From positions 62,001 through 126,000 of the forward strand of contig NZ_SMAP01000005.1 of the NCBI RefSeq assembly GCF_004346265.1: a stretch of DNA of 64,000 bases. Reading direction: 5' to 3'. The notes beneath the pieces were generated by a model, which worked only from the letters and a program-made list of their open reading frames with translations, made no database searches and was not told where the DNA came from. How positions within the stretch are numbered: the stretch's first letter is position 1; every line of letters begins with the position of its first letter. The DNA comes from Thermomonas haemolytica (GTDB lineage: Bacteria; Pseudomonadota; Gammaproteobacteria; Xanthomonadales; Xanthomonadaceae). Positions 27,166 to 39,183 of the stretch are shown one piece after another. Both the position numbers and the translations under genes were made by a program.

Positions 27166-27504
27166 TCAGGCCGCGGTGACGTCGCGCAGCTGCCAGTGGT
27201 CGCCGGCCAGCAGGTGCATGCGCTGGCGCAACAGGGCCGAGGGCAGCACGGTGTCCACCGTCAGGTCGATGTGCAGGTCGTGCTGCTCGCCGCTGACCGT
27301 GGCCGCCGGGTCGGTGGCGCCCAGCGCGGGATCGGCATCCTCGGGGTCGTCCAGCTGCGCGCTCCAGCGCTCGAACAGGTCGCGGGTGCGCAGTGCGTGC
27401 TGCAGTTCCTCCGCGAAGCCGTCGGCGCCGTGCGACTGGAAGGCAAGACCGGGGGTGTTGCCACGGGCGATGGACGGATCGGGCAGGCGGATGTGGTAGC
27501 GCAT
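27166..27504 (-). CDS. Conserved hypothetical protein
   Basis: 112 residues, acidic, no signal peptide or membrane segment. I recognise no domain. Related proteins of the same length and with the MRYHIRLPDP start occur in xanthomonads as 'hypothetical' (from memory). It is rich in Asp/His in the middle (EDADPALGATDPAATVSG) and ends in HWQLRDVTAA. Codon usage matches the neighbours. It lies 64 bases after degV and 16 before the ATP-pyrophosphatase, likely co-transcribed with the latter. Confidence 0.75.
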   Translation of the reverse strand: MRYHIRLPDPSIARGNTPGLAFQSHGADGFAEELQHALRTRDLFERWSAQLDDPEDADPALGATDPAATVSGEQHDLHIDLTVDTVLPSALLRQRMHLLAGDHWQLRDVTAA

Positions 27505-27568
27505 CGGGGTCTCGCGTGGGTCAGACTGTTGGCAGGGTAATGCGCGGCGCGTGCAGGCGCCGTCACGC

Positions 27569-28510
27569 TCAGTCGAAGCCGCTCTGCTCCGAGGCAAAGC
27601 CCACCGTCAGCGCGCCCTTGCCCACGTTCACCAGCCCGGACAGGCCCATGAAGCTCTCGAACACCTCCACCTTCTGCGCGGCGCAGGTCTCGCGCAGGCG
27701 GTCGTAGCCGGGCAGCTTGCGCATCTCCTCCAGCGGGCCGCCGTAGCTCAGGCACACGGTGGGCGAGAGCAGGCCGCTCTTGACCCGGCGCGCGGTGAAG
27801 TCGAACAGGCGCTCGCTGGCGTTGGCGAAGCCCTTGACCTTGGCCACTGGCTCGGTCTCGCCCTGGTTGCAGTGCAGGACCGGCTTGATGTCGAGCGCGG
27901 TGCCCAGCGCCGCGCTGAGGAAGCTCACGCTCTTGTCGCCGCGCTTCTTGATGCGGTTGCGCAGGTAGTTCAGGTCGGGCGCCACCATGTAGGCGTGGGT
28001 ATGCCGCGCCAGGTTCTCGAGGTTGGCGCGGATGCGCGGCGGGGTCTCGCCGGCGGCGCGCAGGCGGGTGGCCTCGACCACCGGCACCGCGACCCCGGAG
28101 AACACGTTCTGGCTGTCGATCACGCGCAGCATGAACGGGGTGTTGTTGCCCGAGGCCGCGCGCACGGGCTTGTAATCGTTGAGGATGGTATAGCTGGCCT
28201 GCACCGCGTTGTCGTGGATGCCGCTGCGGGTGCGGGTGGTGGTGATGCAGAACACGTAGTCGTAGTCCAGCACCAGCTTGTTCAGGAACAGGTCGTGCAC
28301 CTGCTGCACGGTGAACGGCGTGGTCTCGGCCTCGAACGCGCGGGCGCCGGTCTCGCCGCTGAGGAAGTTCATCGTCGCTTCCTCGTTGCGGACGTCGGCC
28401 AGCACCGCCTGCCCGATCTGCACGGTGACCGGCAGGATGGTGATGTGCTCCCGCTCCAGGAACTCGCCCGGCAGGTCGCAGGCCGAGTCCACGATGATTC
28501 CGATGCGCAT
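27569..28510 (-). CDS. DegV family fatty-acid-binding protein
   Basis: 313 residues. The N-terminus MRIGIIVDSACDLP carries the family motif (VDSxxDLP). DegV proteins (FakB in Firmicutes) bind a single fatty acid and present it to a kinase. No FakA-like kinase is in the window, and the role in Gram-negatives is unclear. The C-terminal half contains TALDIKPVL, the usual hinge. The start is fixed by the family N-terminus. The 104 bases upstream, before the amidohydrolase gene, show nothing else. Confidence 0.88.
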   Translation of the reverse strand: MRIGIIVDSACDLPGEFLEREHITILPVTVQIGQAVLADVRNEEATMNFLSGETGARAFEAETTPFTVQQVHDLFLNKLVLDYDYVFCITTTRTRSGIHDNAVQASYTILNDYKPVRAASGNNTPFMLRVIDSQNVFSGVAVPVVEATRLRAAGETPPRIRANLENLARHTHAYMVAPDLNYLRNRIKKRGDKSVSFLSAALGTALDIKPVLHCNQGETEPVAKVKGFANASERLFDFTARRVKSGLLSPTVCLSYGGPLEEMRKLPGYDRLRETCAAQKVEVFESFMGLSGLVNVGKGALTVGFASEQSGFD

Positions 28511-28614
28511 GGATCCCCCCTTTGGGCTCCGACTGTGATGCCACGAAGCTACCGCAAGTCGCGGCCGCGTGCATTGTGCGACGCGGCTCGCATTCCCTTT
28601 TCGGGGGACTCCGT

Positions 28615-29906
28615 TCAGCGCGCCGGGGCGGGATAGGCGCGCGGCAGGCCGTCGTCCGCGCGCAGGTAGCGGTCGCGCAGTTCGGTCTGGCGGCTGCGCA
28701 TCGGGATCGCGCGGCCATCCAGCCACACCTGGCGCGCCACGCTGGCCACGTCCAGCGGGTCGCCCGACCACAGCACCAGGTCGGCGCGCTGGCCCGGCGC
28801 GATGGCATTGCCCACCGCATCGGTCACGCCCAGCACGTCGGCCGGCACCGTGGTCAGGCCGGCCAGCGCCGCGTCCCACGGCAGCCCGTTGGCCACCGCG
28901 TTGCCGGCCAGCTGGCGGATCTTGCGCGCGTTGTGCGAGGCATCGCGGCCCTGGAAGAACGACACCCGCACCCCGGCCGCGTGCAGGCGCGCGGCATTTT
29001 CGAGGGTGGCGTTGATCTCGTCGAAATCGGCCGGCAGGTTGGCCAGCGCATCCACGAACACCGGCACGCCCGCGGCCGCCAGCTGCGGCGCGACCTTCCA
29101 CGCCTCGGCGCCGCCCACCACCGCGACGCGCACGTCGCGCTGCCTGGCCCAGCGCAGCAGGCGGGCGATGTCGGCCGCGCGCTGCACCCGCACCATCACC
29201 CGGCCGCCGCCGCCGATGTAGCGGGCCATAGCCGCACGCCCGGCCGGGGTGAGCAGGGCGAACTGCGAATCCTGCGGGATGCGCCCGCGCAGTTCGTCCA
29301 CCAGTTGGTCGAGCAGCATCCACTGCGCGGCGCGCGAGCTGCCGCTGAGGTTGGCGCCGTCGCCGCCGAGGGTGACGAACAGCGCGCGCGGGCCGACCGC
29401 GTCGAGGCTGCCGTCCAGCCGCACCACGCCGCCCTGGCCGCCGATCAGCGAGCCACCGGGCTTGCTGCCCGCGGACAGCAGGGTCCAGCCGATGCCTTCC
29501 ACCCGCGCCACCGGCACCAGCACCGAGTCGGGGTTGTAGGCGAGGGTGACGTCGAACTCCGGGCGCACCCGCATGTCGGCGGCATTCGCGCCGAGCGCGA
29601 GGCTGGCATCCACCGTGGCCGATTCGCCGGAGACTTCCTCCACCCCGATGTCGTTGATGCCGCCGAACAGGGCCGGCGTCAGCGGCGCGCCCTGGGCATC
29701 GACCACGGCCGCGCCCCCGGCCTGCAGGCCCTGGCCGACCGCGGCGATACGGCCATTGCGCACCAGCACGTCGGCGCCGCGCAGGGTGCCGCGCGCGGTC
29801 GCGGTATGCACGGTGGCGTTGCGGATCAGGACATCTTGCGCCGCAGCGGTGGTGCTGGCGGCCAGCAGCGCCGCTACGAGCGTGATGGCACGCAGGCGAG
29901 GGAACT

Positions 29907-29910
<4 letters not shown>
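28615..29910 (-). CDS. Amidohydrolase-like exported protein, metal ligands lost (probable pseudoenzyme)
   Basis: 431 residues with a signal peptide ([16 protein letters not shown]). The barrel and the flanking beta-sandwich are recognisable: [16 protein letters not shown] at the start, [19 protein letters not shown] at the end. The metal ligands are absent. Where active enzymes have D-x-H-x-H the sequence is [13 protein letters not shown]; the His of the partner's HIHCYRADE is Gln/Val here (VRVQRAADI), and its [10 protein letters not shown] is VVGGAEAWK. The reading frame is intact and its codon usage is normal, so it is kept by selection. It overlaps the intact paralogue by four bases; a heteromer or scaffold role is likely (inference). 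Confidence 0.85.
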
Positions 29911-31313
<1,403 letters not shown>

Positions 31314-31465
31314 CGAAGGTTCCCCGGAACGTGTGGATGCAGCGCCACGACACTAGCGCCAAGCCGGCGTGTGCGCCACGTGCCCGAGGTCATGCCCGGG
31401 TGGGCGGACGACCCGCGCGGTGCGGGGGGCGGGCGATTAGAATCACGCAAAAGGTGAGGAAAGCG

Positions 31466-32242
31466 ATGGATAACAAGCAAGACATCGTCAACAACTGGCT
31501 GCCGCGCTACACCGGCGTGCCGTTGGAGCAGTTCGGTCAGCACGTCCTGCTCACCAACTTTGGCGGCTATCTGCAACATTTTTCCGAGATGACCGGCGCG
31601 GCCATCGTCGGCACCGACCGCCCGATGCCCAGCGCCACCGCCGATGGCATCACCATGATCAACTTCGGCATGGGCAGCCCGAACGCCGCCACCATCATGG
31701 ACCTGTTGTCCGCGATCGCGCCGAAGGCGGTGCTGTTCCTGGGTAAGTGCGGCGGGCTCAAGAGGAAGAACAAGCTGGGCGATTTGATCCTGCCGATCGC
31801 CGCCATCCGTGGGGAGGGCACCAGCAATGATTATTTGCCGCCCGAGGTCCCGGCGCTGCCGGCGTTCGCGTTGCAGCGGGTGATCTCCACCACCATCCGC
31901 GACCTCGAGCTCGATTACTGGACCGGCACCGTGTACACCACCAACCGCCGGGTGTGGGAGCACGACGCGGAGTTCAAGCAGAAGCTGCGCGCGATGCGCT
32001 GCATGGCCATCGACATGGAAACTGCCACCGTGTTCGCCGCCGGCTTCGCCAACCGCATCCCCTGCGGCGCGCTGCTGCTGGTGTCCGACCAGCCGATGAT
32101 CCCCGATGGCGTGAAGACCGAGGCCAGCGACGCCAAGGTGTCGGCCGAGTACGTGCGTGGGCACATCCAGGTCGGCATCGATGCGCTGAAGCTGATCCGT
32201 CGCAACGGCAAGTCGGTGCGTCACCTGCGGTTCGACGAGTGA
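31466..32242 (+). CDS. amn: AMP nucleosidase (short form)
   Basis: 258 residues, matching the C-terminal catalytic (phosphorylase-like) domain of AMP nucleosidase; E. coli Amn (484 aa) has an extra N-terminal domain. It splits AMP to adenine and ribose 5-phosphate. LFLGKCGGLKRKNKLGDLI and MAIDMETATVFAAGF are the ribose and base contacts. The ribosome site ggtgagga precedes the ATG, and TAGAAT at 31438-31443 is a likely -10. The start of the next gene overlaps the stop (GTGA). Confidence 0.92.
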   Translation: MDNKQDIVNNWLPRYTGVPLEQFGQHVLLTNFGGYLQHFSEMTGAAIVGTDRPMPSATADGITMINFGMGSPNAATIMDLLSAIAPKAVLFLGKCGGLKRKNKLGDLILPIAAIRGEGTSNDYLPPEVPALPAFALQRVISTTIRDLELDYWTGTVYTTNRRVWEHDAEFKQKLRAMRCMAIDMETATVFAAGFANRIPCGALLLVSDQPMIPDGVKTEASDAKVSAEYVRGHIQVGIDALKLIRRNGKSVRHLRFDE

Positions 32243-32781
32243 ACCGCGCCCTCGCCGCCGACCTGCTGGAGTTCTGGTGCGAAGCGGGCATGGGCAAATG
32301 GTTCCGTGGCGGCGCGGCGTTCGACGCCGAATGCCGCCAGCGCTGGCAGGACGCCCATTTCGCCGCGGCCAGGCGCGGATGCGACGACTGGCTGGCCGAT
32401 GCCGAGGGCGCGCTGGCGCTGGTGCTGCTGCTGGACCAGATCCCGCGCAACATCTTCCGCGGCAGCGGCCACGCCTTCGCCACCGATCCGCTGGCGCTCC
32501 ATTTCGCCGGTCGCGCCCTCGAGGCCGGCTTCGATGCGCAAGTCCAGCCGGCGCTGCGGTTCTTCTTCTACCTGCCGTTCGAGCATTCCGAGGCGATGGC
32601 CGACCAGCAGCGCGCGGTGGAGCTGTTCACCGCGCTGGGCGATGCCGAGCTCCTGGGCTACGCCATCGCCCACCGCGACGTGATCGCGCGCTTCGGTCGC
32701 TTCCCGCACCGCAACGCGGCGCTGGGGCGGGTCAACACCCCGCGCGAGCAGGCGTGGCTGGACGCGGGCGGCGGGTTCTGA
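32239..32781 (+). CDS. DUF924 family protein
   Basis: 180 residues from a GTG start overlapping the amn stop (GTGA). DUF924 proteins are all-helical and TPR-like. The family signature is clear: LLLDQIPRNIFRGSGHAFATD (core LDQIPRNIFRG), RFFFYLPFEHSE, and the C-terminal FPHRNAALGR. No enzymatic function is known. Coupling to amn suggests a linked role in nucleotide salvage, though that is only inference. A hairpin at 32786-32806 follows. Confidence 0.92.
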   Translation: MNRALAADLLEFWCEAGMGKWFRGGAAFDAECRQRWQDAHFAAARRGCDDWLADAEGALALVLLLDQIPRNIFRGSGHAFATDPLALHFAGRALEAGFDAQVQPALRFFFYLPFEHSEAMADQQRAVELFTALGDAELLGYAIAHRDVIARFGRFPHRNAALGRVNTPREQAWLDAGGGF

Positions 32782-32785
32782 GCCA

Positions 32786-32806
32786 CCGCCCGGGCTTGCC
32801 GGGCGG
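32786..32806. terminator. Hairpin between convergent genes
   Basis: CCGCCCGG and CCGGGCGG pair around gcttg, five bases after the DUF924 stop and 17 before the end of the convergent glutaredoxin gene. There is no T-run, so termination strength is uncertain; it could serve both strands. Confidence 0.45.
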
Positions 32807-32822
32807 CGCGTTCGGGCGCTGA

Positions 32823-33746
32823 TCAGTAGCGTGGCAGGGTGGGGTCCAGCAGCGCCCACGCGGAGATCCCGCCGGCGACGTTGAACACCGCCGTGAAGCC
32901 GCGCGCGCGGAAGTGTTCCGCCGCCTGCGCGCTGCGGCCGCCGGAATGGCACAAAAACGCCAGCGCGGTGTCCTTGGGCAGCGCCTCCAGTTCGGCCACG
33001 CCGTGGTCCAGGTGGCGGTAGGGCACCGGTGCCTCGGCCAGCAGGCGCTCGTCCAGCGGGCGCACGTCCACCAGCACCAGGGTGCCGGCGCGCACCCGCT
33101 CGGCGGCCTGCGCCGGGGTCAGCGGCTGCACCTTCGGCGGCGCGTTCGGGTTGTCGATCACCAGGCCCTTGCCGCGCGCGTCTTCCACCCAGTCGATGCG
33201 CATGCCGTCGGCGCGGCGGGCGCTGGCGAGGTCGAACTGGGCGCGGATGCCGGCTTCCTCGCAGGCGATCGCGCCGGGGTCCAGCGGCGCCAGCTGCAAC
33301 CGCGCGTTGAAGGCCTTGTCCACTTCGATCTGCAGCGCGTAGCCCGCGCCGGCATCGGCGATGGCCTGCTGCAGCATGCGCGCCGCCGCCGGGGTGATGT
33401 GCAGCCGCGGCGGCGTGCGGTCGGGCGCGGGCAGGCCCAGCGCGGCGTGCAGCTCGCCGCTGGCGGCCATCTGCAGAATGATGTCCGAGCCGCCCACCAG
33501 CTCGCCGCCGATGTACAGCTGCGGGATGGTCGGCCAGTCGCCGTAGGCCTTGATGCCCTCGCGGATCTCGGGGTCGGCCAGCACGTCCACGTGCGTGTAG
33601 CTGGCGCCGACGGCGTCCAGCGCGCCGACCGCCTTGGCCGAGAAGCCGCAGGCCGGCGCGTCCGGGCTGCCCTTCATGAACAGCACCACGGGGTTGGCGG
33701 CCAGCAGGGCGTCGATGCGGGCGCGCAGGGCGGGATCGAGGGACAT
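32823..33746 (-). CDS. Monothiol glutaredoxin - degenerate HesB domain - rhodanese fusion
   Basis: 307 residues in three parts. Residues 1-105 are a Grx4/GrxD-type monothiol glutaredoxin with C33-G-F-S (PACGFSAKAV), which normally binds a 2Fe-2S cluster with glutathione. Residues about 112-205 resemble A-type Fe-S carriers (IscA/HesB), ending GLVIDNPNAPPKV. All three cluster cysteines are gone: no Cys in the first strand, and CGCG is replaced by PPKV. Residues about 210-307 are a rhodanese with catalytic C266 in FLCHSGGRSAQ. Same-length proteins are common in xanthomonads (from memory). A role in Fe-S assembly, repair or sulfur relay is likely. Confidence 0.9.
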   Translation of the reverse strand: MSLDPALRARIDALLAANPVVLFMKGSPDAPACGFSAKAVGALDAVGASYTHVDVLADPEIREGIKAYGDWPTIPQLYIGGELVGGSDIILQMAASGELHAALGLPAPDRTPPRLHITPAAARMLQQAIADAGAGYALQIEVDKAFNARLQLAPLDPGAIACEEAGIRAQFDLASARRADGMRIDWVEDARGKGLVIDNPNAPPKVQPLTPAQAAERVRAGTLVLVDVRPLDERLLAEAPVPYRHLDHGVAELEALPKDTALAFLCHSGGRSAQAAEHFRARGFTAVFNVAGGISAWALLDPTLPRY

Positions 33747-33808
33747 GGGGGCATTCCGGGAGTGGGGGCCGCCATTCTACGCCGCCGTGCGTGCGGCCCC
33801 GGCGCGGG

Positions 33809-34444
33809 TCAGGATTGATCGCCAGCGCTGGCCCCGGCCAGCAGGGCGCGCGCCACCGGCAGCGCGGCATCGACCCAGCGCGCGTACTGCGCGGCGGAAG
33901 GATGCAGGCCGTCGTCAGCCAGCATCGCCGGGGCATCGCCGGCGTCGCGGCTGATCCCGGTGATGTCCACGAACACCACGCCACGCGCGCGGCAGAGCTC
34001 GGCAGCGGCGGCATTGCAGGCGTCCAGCTCGGCGGCGATCCGGCGCGGGCTGCGCAGTTCGCGGCGGGCGAACGGGGTGACGCCCCAGTCCGGGATCGAC
34101 AGCACCAGCACCCGCCCCGCGCGCGCGCCGGCCAGCGCGATGGCGCGCGCCAGCAGGGCATCGAACCCGCGCGCGTAGTCCGCCAGCGGCAGGCCGCGGT
34201 ACTGGTTGTTGACGCCGATCAGCAGGGAGACGAAGTCCCACTGCCCCAGCGGTTCGGCGGCGTCCATCGCGGCGGACAGCTCGTCGGTGGTCCAGCCGGT
34301 GCGGGCGAGGATCCGCGGCGGTTCCAGCGCCAGCCCGTCCGCGCGCAGGCGCGCCGCCAGCTGCAGCGGCCAGCGCCCGGGTTCGTCGATGCCCTCGCCG
34401 ATGGTGTAGGAATCGCCCAGGGCCAGATAGCGGATCGTGCTCAC
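33809..34444 (-). CDS. SGNH/GDSL hydrolase (lipase/esterase-like)
   Basis: 211 residues, no clear signal peptide. Block I is ALGDSYTIGEG with the nucleophilic Ser, block III IGVNNQYRG with the oxyanion Asn, and block V DDGLHPSAAQY with the catalytic Asp-x-x-His. The family hydrolyses esters and thioesters, including acetyl groups on sugars. No sugar genes are adjacent. It lies 62 bases upstream of the glutaredoxin fusion on the same strand and may share a transcript. Confidence 0.9.
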   Translation of the reverse strand: MSTIRYLALGDSYTIGEGIDEPGRWPLQLAARLRADGLALEPPRILARTGWTTDELSAAMDAAEPLGQWDFVSLLIGVNNQYRGLPLADYARGFDALLARAIALAGARAGRVLVLSIPDWGVTPFARRELRSPRRIAAELDACNAAAAELCRARGVVFVDITGISRDAGDAPAMLADDGLHPSAAQYARWVDAALPVARALLAGASAGDQS

Positions 34445-34511
34445 GTGCCTGCCTGCGGAGGAAACCGGTCGCGCAAGCGTAGCCGGGATGCCCGCCGCGC
34501 GCCGCCCGTGG

Positions 34512-35564
34512 TCAGGCCGGCAGCGCCAGCACCGTGATTTCCTCGCGGTCGTGGTAGAGCTGCCTGGCGCGGATCGTCAGCGGCCTGCCCGCCTGCCGCG
34601 CGAACAGCTCCAGGCACAGTTGCGTCTCCTGCCAGCGCTTCTTCATCGGCAGCTTGAGGTTGAAGATGGCCTGCCGGCACCAGCCCTCGCGCAGCCAGGT
34701 CGCCATCCGCTCGGCCACCCGGCGCGGCTGTTCCACCATGTCGCAGACCATCCAGTCCAGCGGCTGCGGCGGCTGCCAGGAAAAGCCGTCCGCGCGCAGG
34801 TGCTGCACCTGGCCGGTGTCCAGCACGTGCGGGCGCAGCGGGCCGTTGTCGATCGCGGTGACGCGCAGGCCGTGGCGGGTCAGCACCCAGGTCCAGCCGC
34901 CGGGGGCGGCGCCGAGGTCGGCGGCGCGCATGCCGTCCTGCAGCAGGCGCGCGCGCTCGGCATCGGTCAGCAGCACCCGCAGCGCCTCCTCCAGCTTCAG
35001 CGCCGAGCGCGAGGGCGCGTCCGGGTGCATGCGCAGGCGCGGGATGCCCAGCGGCCACGGCGCGCTGTCGGCGGGCAGGCTGCGGGCGAGGAAGGCGTGG
35101 TCGCCGGCGACGAAGCATACGTGCAGGCGCGGCAGGCGCGGGTCGTCCTGCGCCCCGAGCAGGCCGGCCTTGCGCAGCGCCGGGCGCAGGGCGTTGCCGA
35201 GGCTGCGCGCCAGCCCCGCCAGCGGCTTGCCGGCATCGCTGTCGGGATGCTCCATCAGCAGCGTGCCGAACCGGGCCTGCCCGCGCAGCGCCTGCAGCAT
35301 CGGCGTGATGCGGTCGCCCGGGTCCAGCCCGCGCAATTCGGCGAGCAGGCGCAGCTTCTGGCGCGCGAACACCAGCGTGGAAAACGGCAGCGCGCGGTCG
35401 AGCGCGTCGGCGTCGGCCGGGTCAGGAGTAAGGAGCAGCACGTAGCCGCTGTCGCGCTCGGTGCGCGCATAGCCGGGCAGCCCGGCCGTGCCGGCGCGCT
35501 CGCTCAGCTCGCCGGCCAGTTCCGGCTCGAAGCCCTGGCGGCAGTAGCCCAGCAGGCCGTCAAT
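34512..35564 (-). CDS. rlmM: 23S rRNA (cytidine-2498-2'-O)-methyltransferase RlmM, apparent ATT start
   Basis: 350 residues. RlmM methylates C2498 of 23S rRNA using SAM. An N-terminal THUMP-like region is followed by the Rossmann core with AADLGAAPGGWTWVL, DWMVCDMVEQPRRV and FNLKLPMKKRW. The family N-terminus (M-x-GLLCYCRQGFE) is matched by I/M-D-G-L-L-G-Y-C-R-Q-G-F-E, but the codon in the Met position is ATT (35564-35562). No ATG or GTG lies nearby in frame; the next GTG (about 35447) would delete 39 conserved residues. The ATT overlaps the TGA of the deaminase gene (AATTATTGACGG), suggesting translational coupling. Confidence 0.9.
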   Translation of the reverse strand: MDGLLGYCRQGFEPELAGELSERAGTAGLPGYARTERDSGYVLLLTPDPADADALDRALPFSTLVFARQKLRLLAELRGLDPGDRITPMLQALRGQARFGTLLMEHPDSDAGKPLAGLARSLGNALRPALRKAGLLGAQDDPRLPRLHVCFVAGDHAFLARSLPADSAPWPLGIPRLRMHPDAPSRSALKLEEALRVLLTDAERARLLQDGMRAADLGAAPGGWTWVLTRHGLRVTAIDNGPLRPHVLDTGQVQHLRADGFSWQPPQPLDWMVCDMVEQPRRVAERMATWLREGWCRQAIFNLKLPMKKRWQETQLCLELFARQAGRPLTIRARQLYHDREEITVLALPA

Positions 35565-36129
35565 AATTCGGCCCGCCCAGTTCGCCGTAGGCCTTCAGCG
35601 CCGCACGCGCGGCGTCGCGCTCGATGTCGCGCACCACCTCGATGCCGCGCCTGCTGAGTTCGCCCACCCAGTCCGCCGGCAGCGGGCCTTCGTCGAATGA
35701 AGTCAGCGCCTCCACGTCCTCGGCGCGGGCGCCGATCAGCAGGCGGTCGATCCCGGCCCACACGGTGGCGCCGTAGCACTGGCAGCACGGCTGGGCCGAG
35801 GTCGCCAGCGTCACCGGGCCGCCCAGTGCGTTCAGCCGGAACTGCTGCAGGCGCTGCTGCGCCAGCATGTAGGCCATCATCTCGGCGTGCGCCGCCGAAC
35901 AGCTCTGGCGCACCACCCGGTTCACGCCGACCGCGATCAGCTGGTCCTGCGGCCCGAACACCGCGGCGCCGAACGGGCCGCCGCTGGCGTGTTCGACGTT
36001 CAGGCGCGACAGCTCGATTGCGAATGCCACCTTGGCTGCATCGCTGGAGAAATCGCGGCTGGCCAGATCCAGCTCCATCACCCAGACGGGCAGGGTGAGA
36101 TGCAGCTGCACGGGCAGGGGCATCGGCAT
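35560..36129 (-). CDS. Nucleoside/guanine deaminase-like cytidine deaminase family protein
   Basis: 189 residues. The zinc site of the CDA superfamily is complete: H-A-E in SAAHAEMMAYM (about residue 80) and P-C-C-Q-C in SAQPCCQCYGA (about residue 111; PCxxC). Asn in GGPFGAAVFGPQ marks the substrate loop. It is closest to guanine or cytosine/nucleoside deaminases of the GuaD/TadA group; the substrate is not settled. The start could be 36129 or 36123. It sits between glnS (3 bases away) and rlmM, whose start overlaps its stop by five bases. Confidence 0.87.
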   Translation of the reverse strand: MPMPLPVQLHLTLPVWVMELDLASRDFSSDAAKVAFAIELSRLNVEHASGGPFGAAVFGPQDQLIAVGVNRVVRQSCSAAHAEMMAYMLAQQRLQQFRLNALGGPVTLATSAQPCCQCYGATVWAGIDRLLIGARAEDVEALTSFDEGPLPADWVGELSRRGIEVVRDIERDAARAALKAYGELGGPNY

Positions 36130-36132
36130 GGC

Positions 36133-37872
<1,740 letters not shown>

Positions 37873-37978
37873 GGCAGGGGTCGCAGGCAGGTAGCGGGCT
37901 AGTTTATCCGAGCCCCGCCGCGCAAGGGTTCCGCGCGCGGGTGCCGGGGTTTACGCTGGGCGCCTGCGAGGAGAGCCG

Positions 37979-38242
37979 ATGCGCACCGTGTACGACGCCG
38001 CCAACCTGATCGACGCGCATCTGGTCAAGCATGCGCTGGAGGATGCCGGCATCCCCGCGTTCGTGCGCGGCGAGGCCCTGACCGGCGGGATCGGCGAACT
38101 CGGGGTGTTCGGGCTGGTGGCGGTGATGGTGGCGGATGCCGCCGAGCCGGCGGCGCGCGCGGTGGTCGCGCAGCTGCAGTTGGGGGATGCGCCGGCACCG
38201 GATGCCGACCCGGATGCCCTGCCGGCCGGCGATCCGGCATGA
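37979..38242 (+). CDS. DUF2007 domain protein (putative signal-transducing protein)
   Basis: 87 residues. The N-terminal 65 residues fit the small DUF2007 fold: RTVYDAANLIDAHLVKHALE and AGIPAFVRGEALTGGIGEL. Such domains resemble PII-like ferredoxin folds and have no known ligand. The C-terminus is Pro/Asp/Ala-rich and disordered-looking. The stop overlaps the EamA gene start (ATGA, four bases), so the two are co-translated. Confidence 0.85.
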   Translation: MRTVYDAANLIDAHLVKHALEDAGIPAFVRGEALTGGIGELGVFGLVAVMVADAAEPAARAVVAQLQLGDAPAPDADPDALPAGDPA

Positions 38243-39159
38243 GCCACGCGCAGGCGTCGCGCGCGGCCAGCTTGCAGCTGCTGGCCGGGGCCGCGATCAT
38301 CGGCAGCAACGGGATCCTGGTGCGGCTGGCCGGAATGCCGCCGACCGCGGTGGCGTTCTGGCGGATGCTGCTGGCCGGCGTGTTGCTGGCCGCGCTGGTG
38401 ACCCTGCGCCACGGCTGGCAGGCGCTGCCCGGCAAGGCCTGGCGCTGGCTGGCGGTGCCGGTGCTGGCGTTCGCCATCGACCTGTGGATGTGGCACCAGA
38501 GCATCCTGCGGATCGGCCCGGGTCTGGCCACCCTGCTGGCGAACGCGCAGGTGTTCTTCATGGCGCTGGCGGGCGTGCTGCTGTTCCGCGAGCGGCTGGG
38601 GCCGCGCTTCGTGGCCGGCGTGCTGCTGGCGTTCTTCGGGCTGTGGCTGCTGCTGGGCGCGGACTGGGCCAGCCTGCCGCCGCAGTACCGCGGCGGGGTC
38701 TGGCTGGGGCTGGCCACCGGGGTGGCGTATGCCGCCTACAACATCGGGATCAAGCGCACCCAGGCGCTGTCCGGGGCCGGGCGCGCGCGGGTGCCGGTGG
38801 AGCAGGTGCTGTGCCTGGCCGCGTTCGGTAGCGCGCTGTGCCTGGGCGCGATCGGCTGGGCCGAGGGCGAGGCGTTGCGGCCGCCGTCCCTGCACACCTG
38901 GGGCGTGCTGCTGGCGCTGGCGGCGATCGGGCACTGCCTGAGCTGGATATTGATCTCGCGCGCGATGGGCGCATTGCCGGTGGCGCTGGCCGGCTTGCTG
39001 CTGCTGGCGCAGCCGATCGTCGCCTACCTGCTCGACGTGCTGCTGTTCGACGTGCCGGTGTCGCCGCGGCAGTGGATGGGGCTGGCGGTCAGCCTGGCCG
39101 GGATCTTCGTGGCCGGCGTTCGCGGACGGCAGCCGCCGCTGCCCGTGCAGGAGCCATGA
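38239..39159 (+). CDS. EamA/DMT family transporter
   Basis: 306 residues, ten predicted membrane helices in two EamA repeats of five (residues about 10-140 and 155-295). AFWRMLLAGVLL, the PxxVAFWR-like start of helix 2, and FRERLGPRFVAGVLLAFFG are typical. Members export amino acids, nucleobases or toxic metabolites; nothing here points to the cargo. It is coupled to the DUF2007 gene. A repeat-bearing 177-base gap follows. Confidence 0.9.
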   Translation: MSHAQASRAASLQLLAGAAIIGSNGILVRLAGMPPTAVAFWRMLLAGVLLAALVTLRHGWQALPGKAWRWLAVPVLAFAIDLWMWHQSILRIGPGLATLLANAQVFFMALAGVLLFRERLGPRFVAGVLLAFFGLWLLLGADWASLPPQYRGGVWLGLATGVAYAAYNIGIKRTQALSGAGRARVPVEQVLCLAAFGSALCLGAIGWAEGEALRPPSLHTWGVLLALAAIGHCLSWILISRAMGALPVALAGLLLLAQPIVAYLLDVLLFDVPVSPRQWMGLAVSLAGIFVAGVRGRQPPLPVQEP

Positions 39160-39183
39160 GGCGCGCGGGCATGCGGTGGCGCT

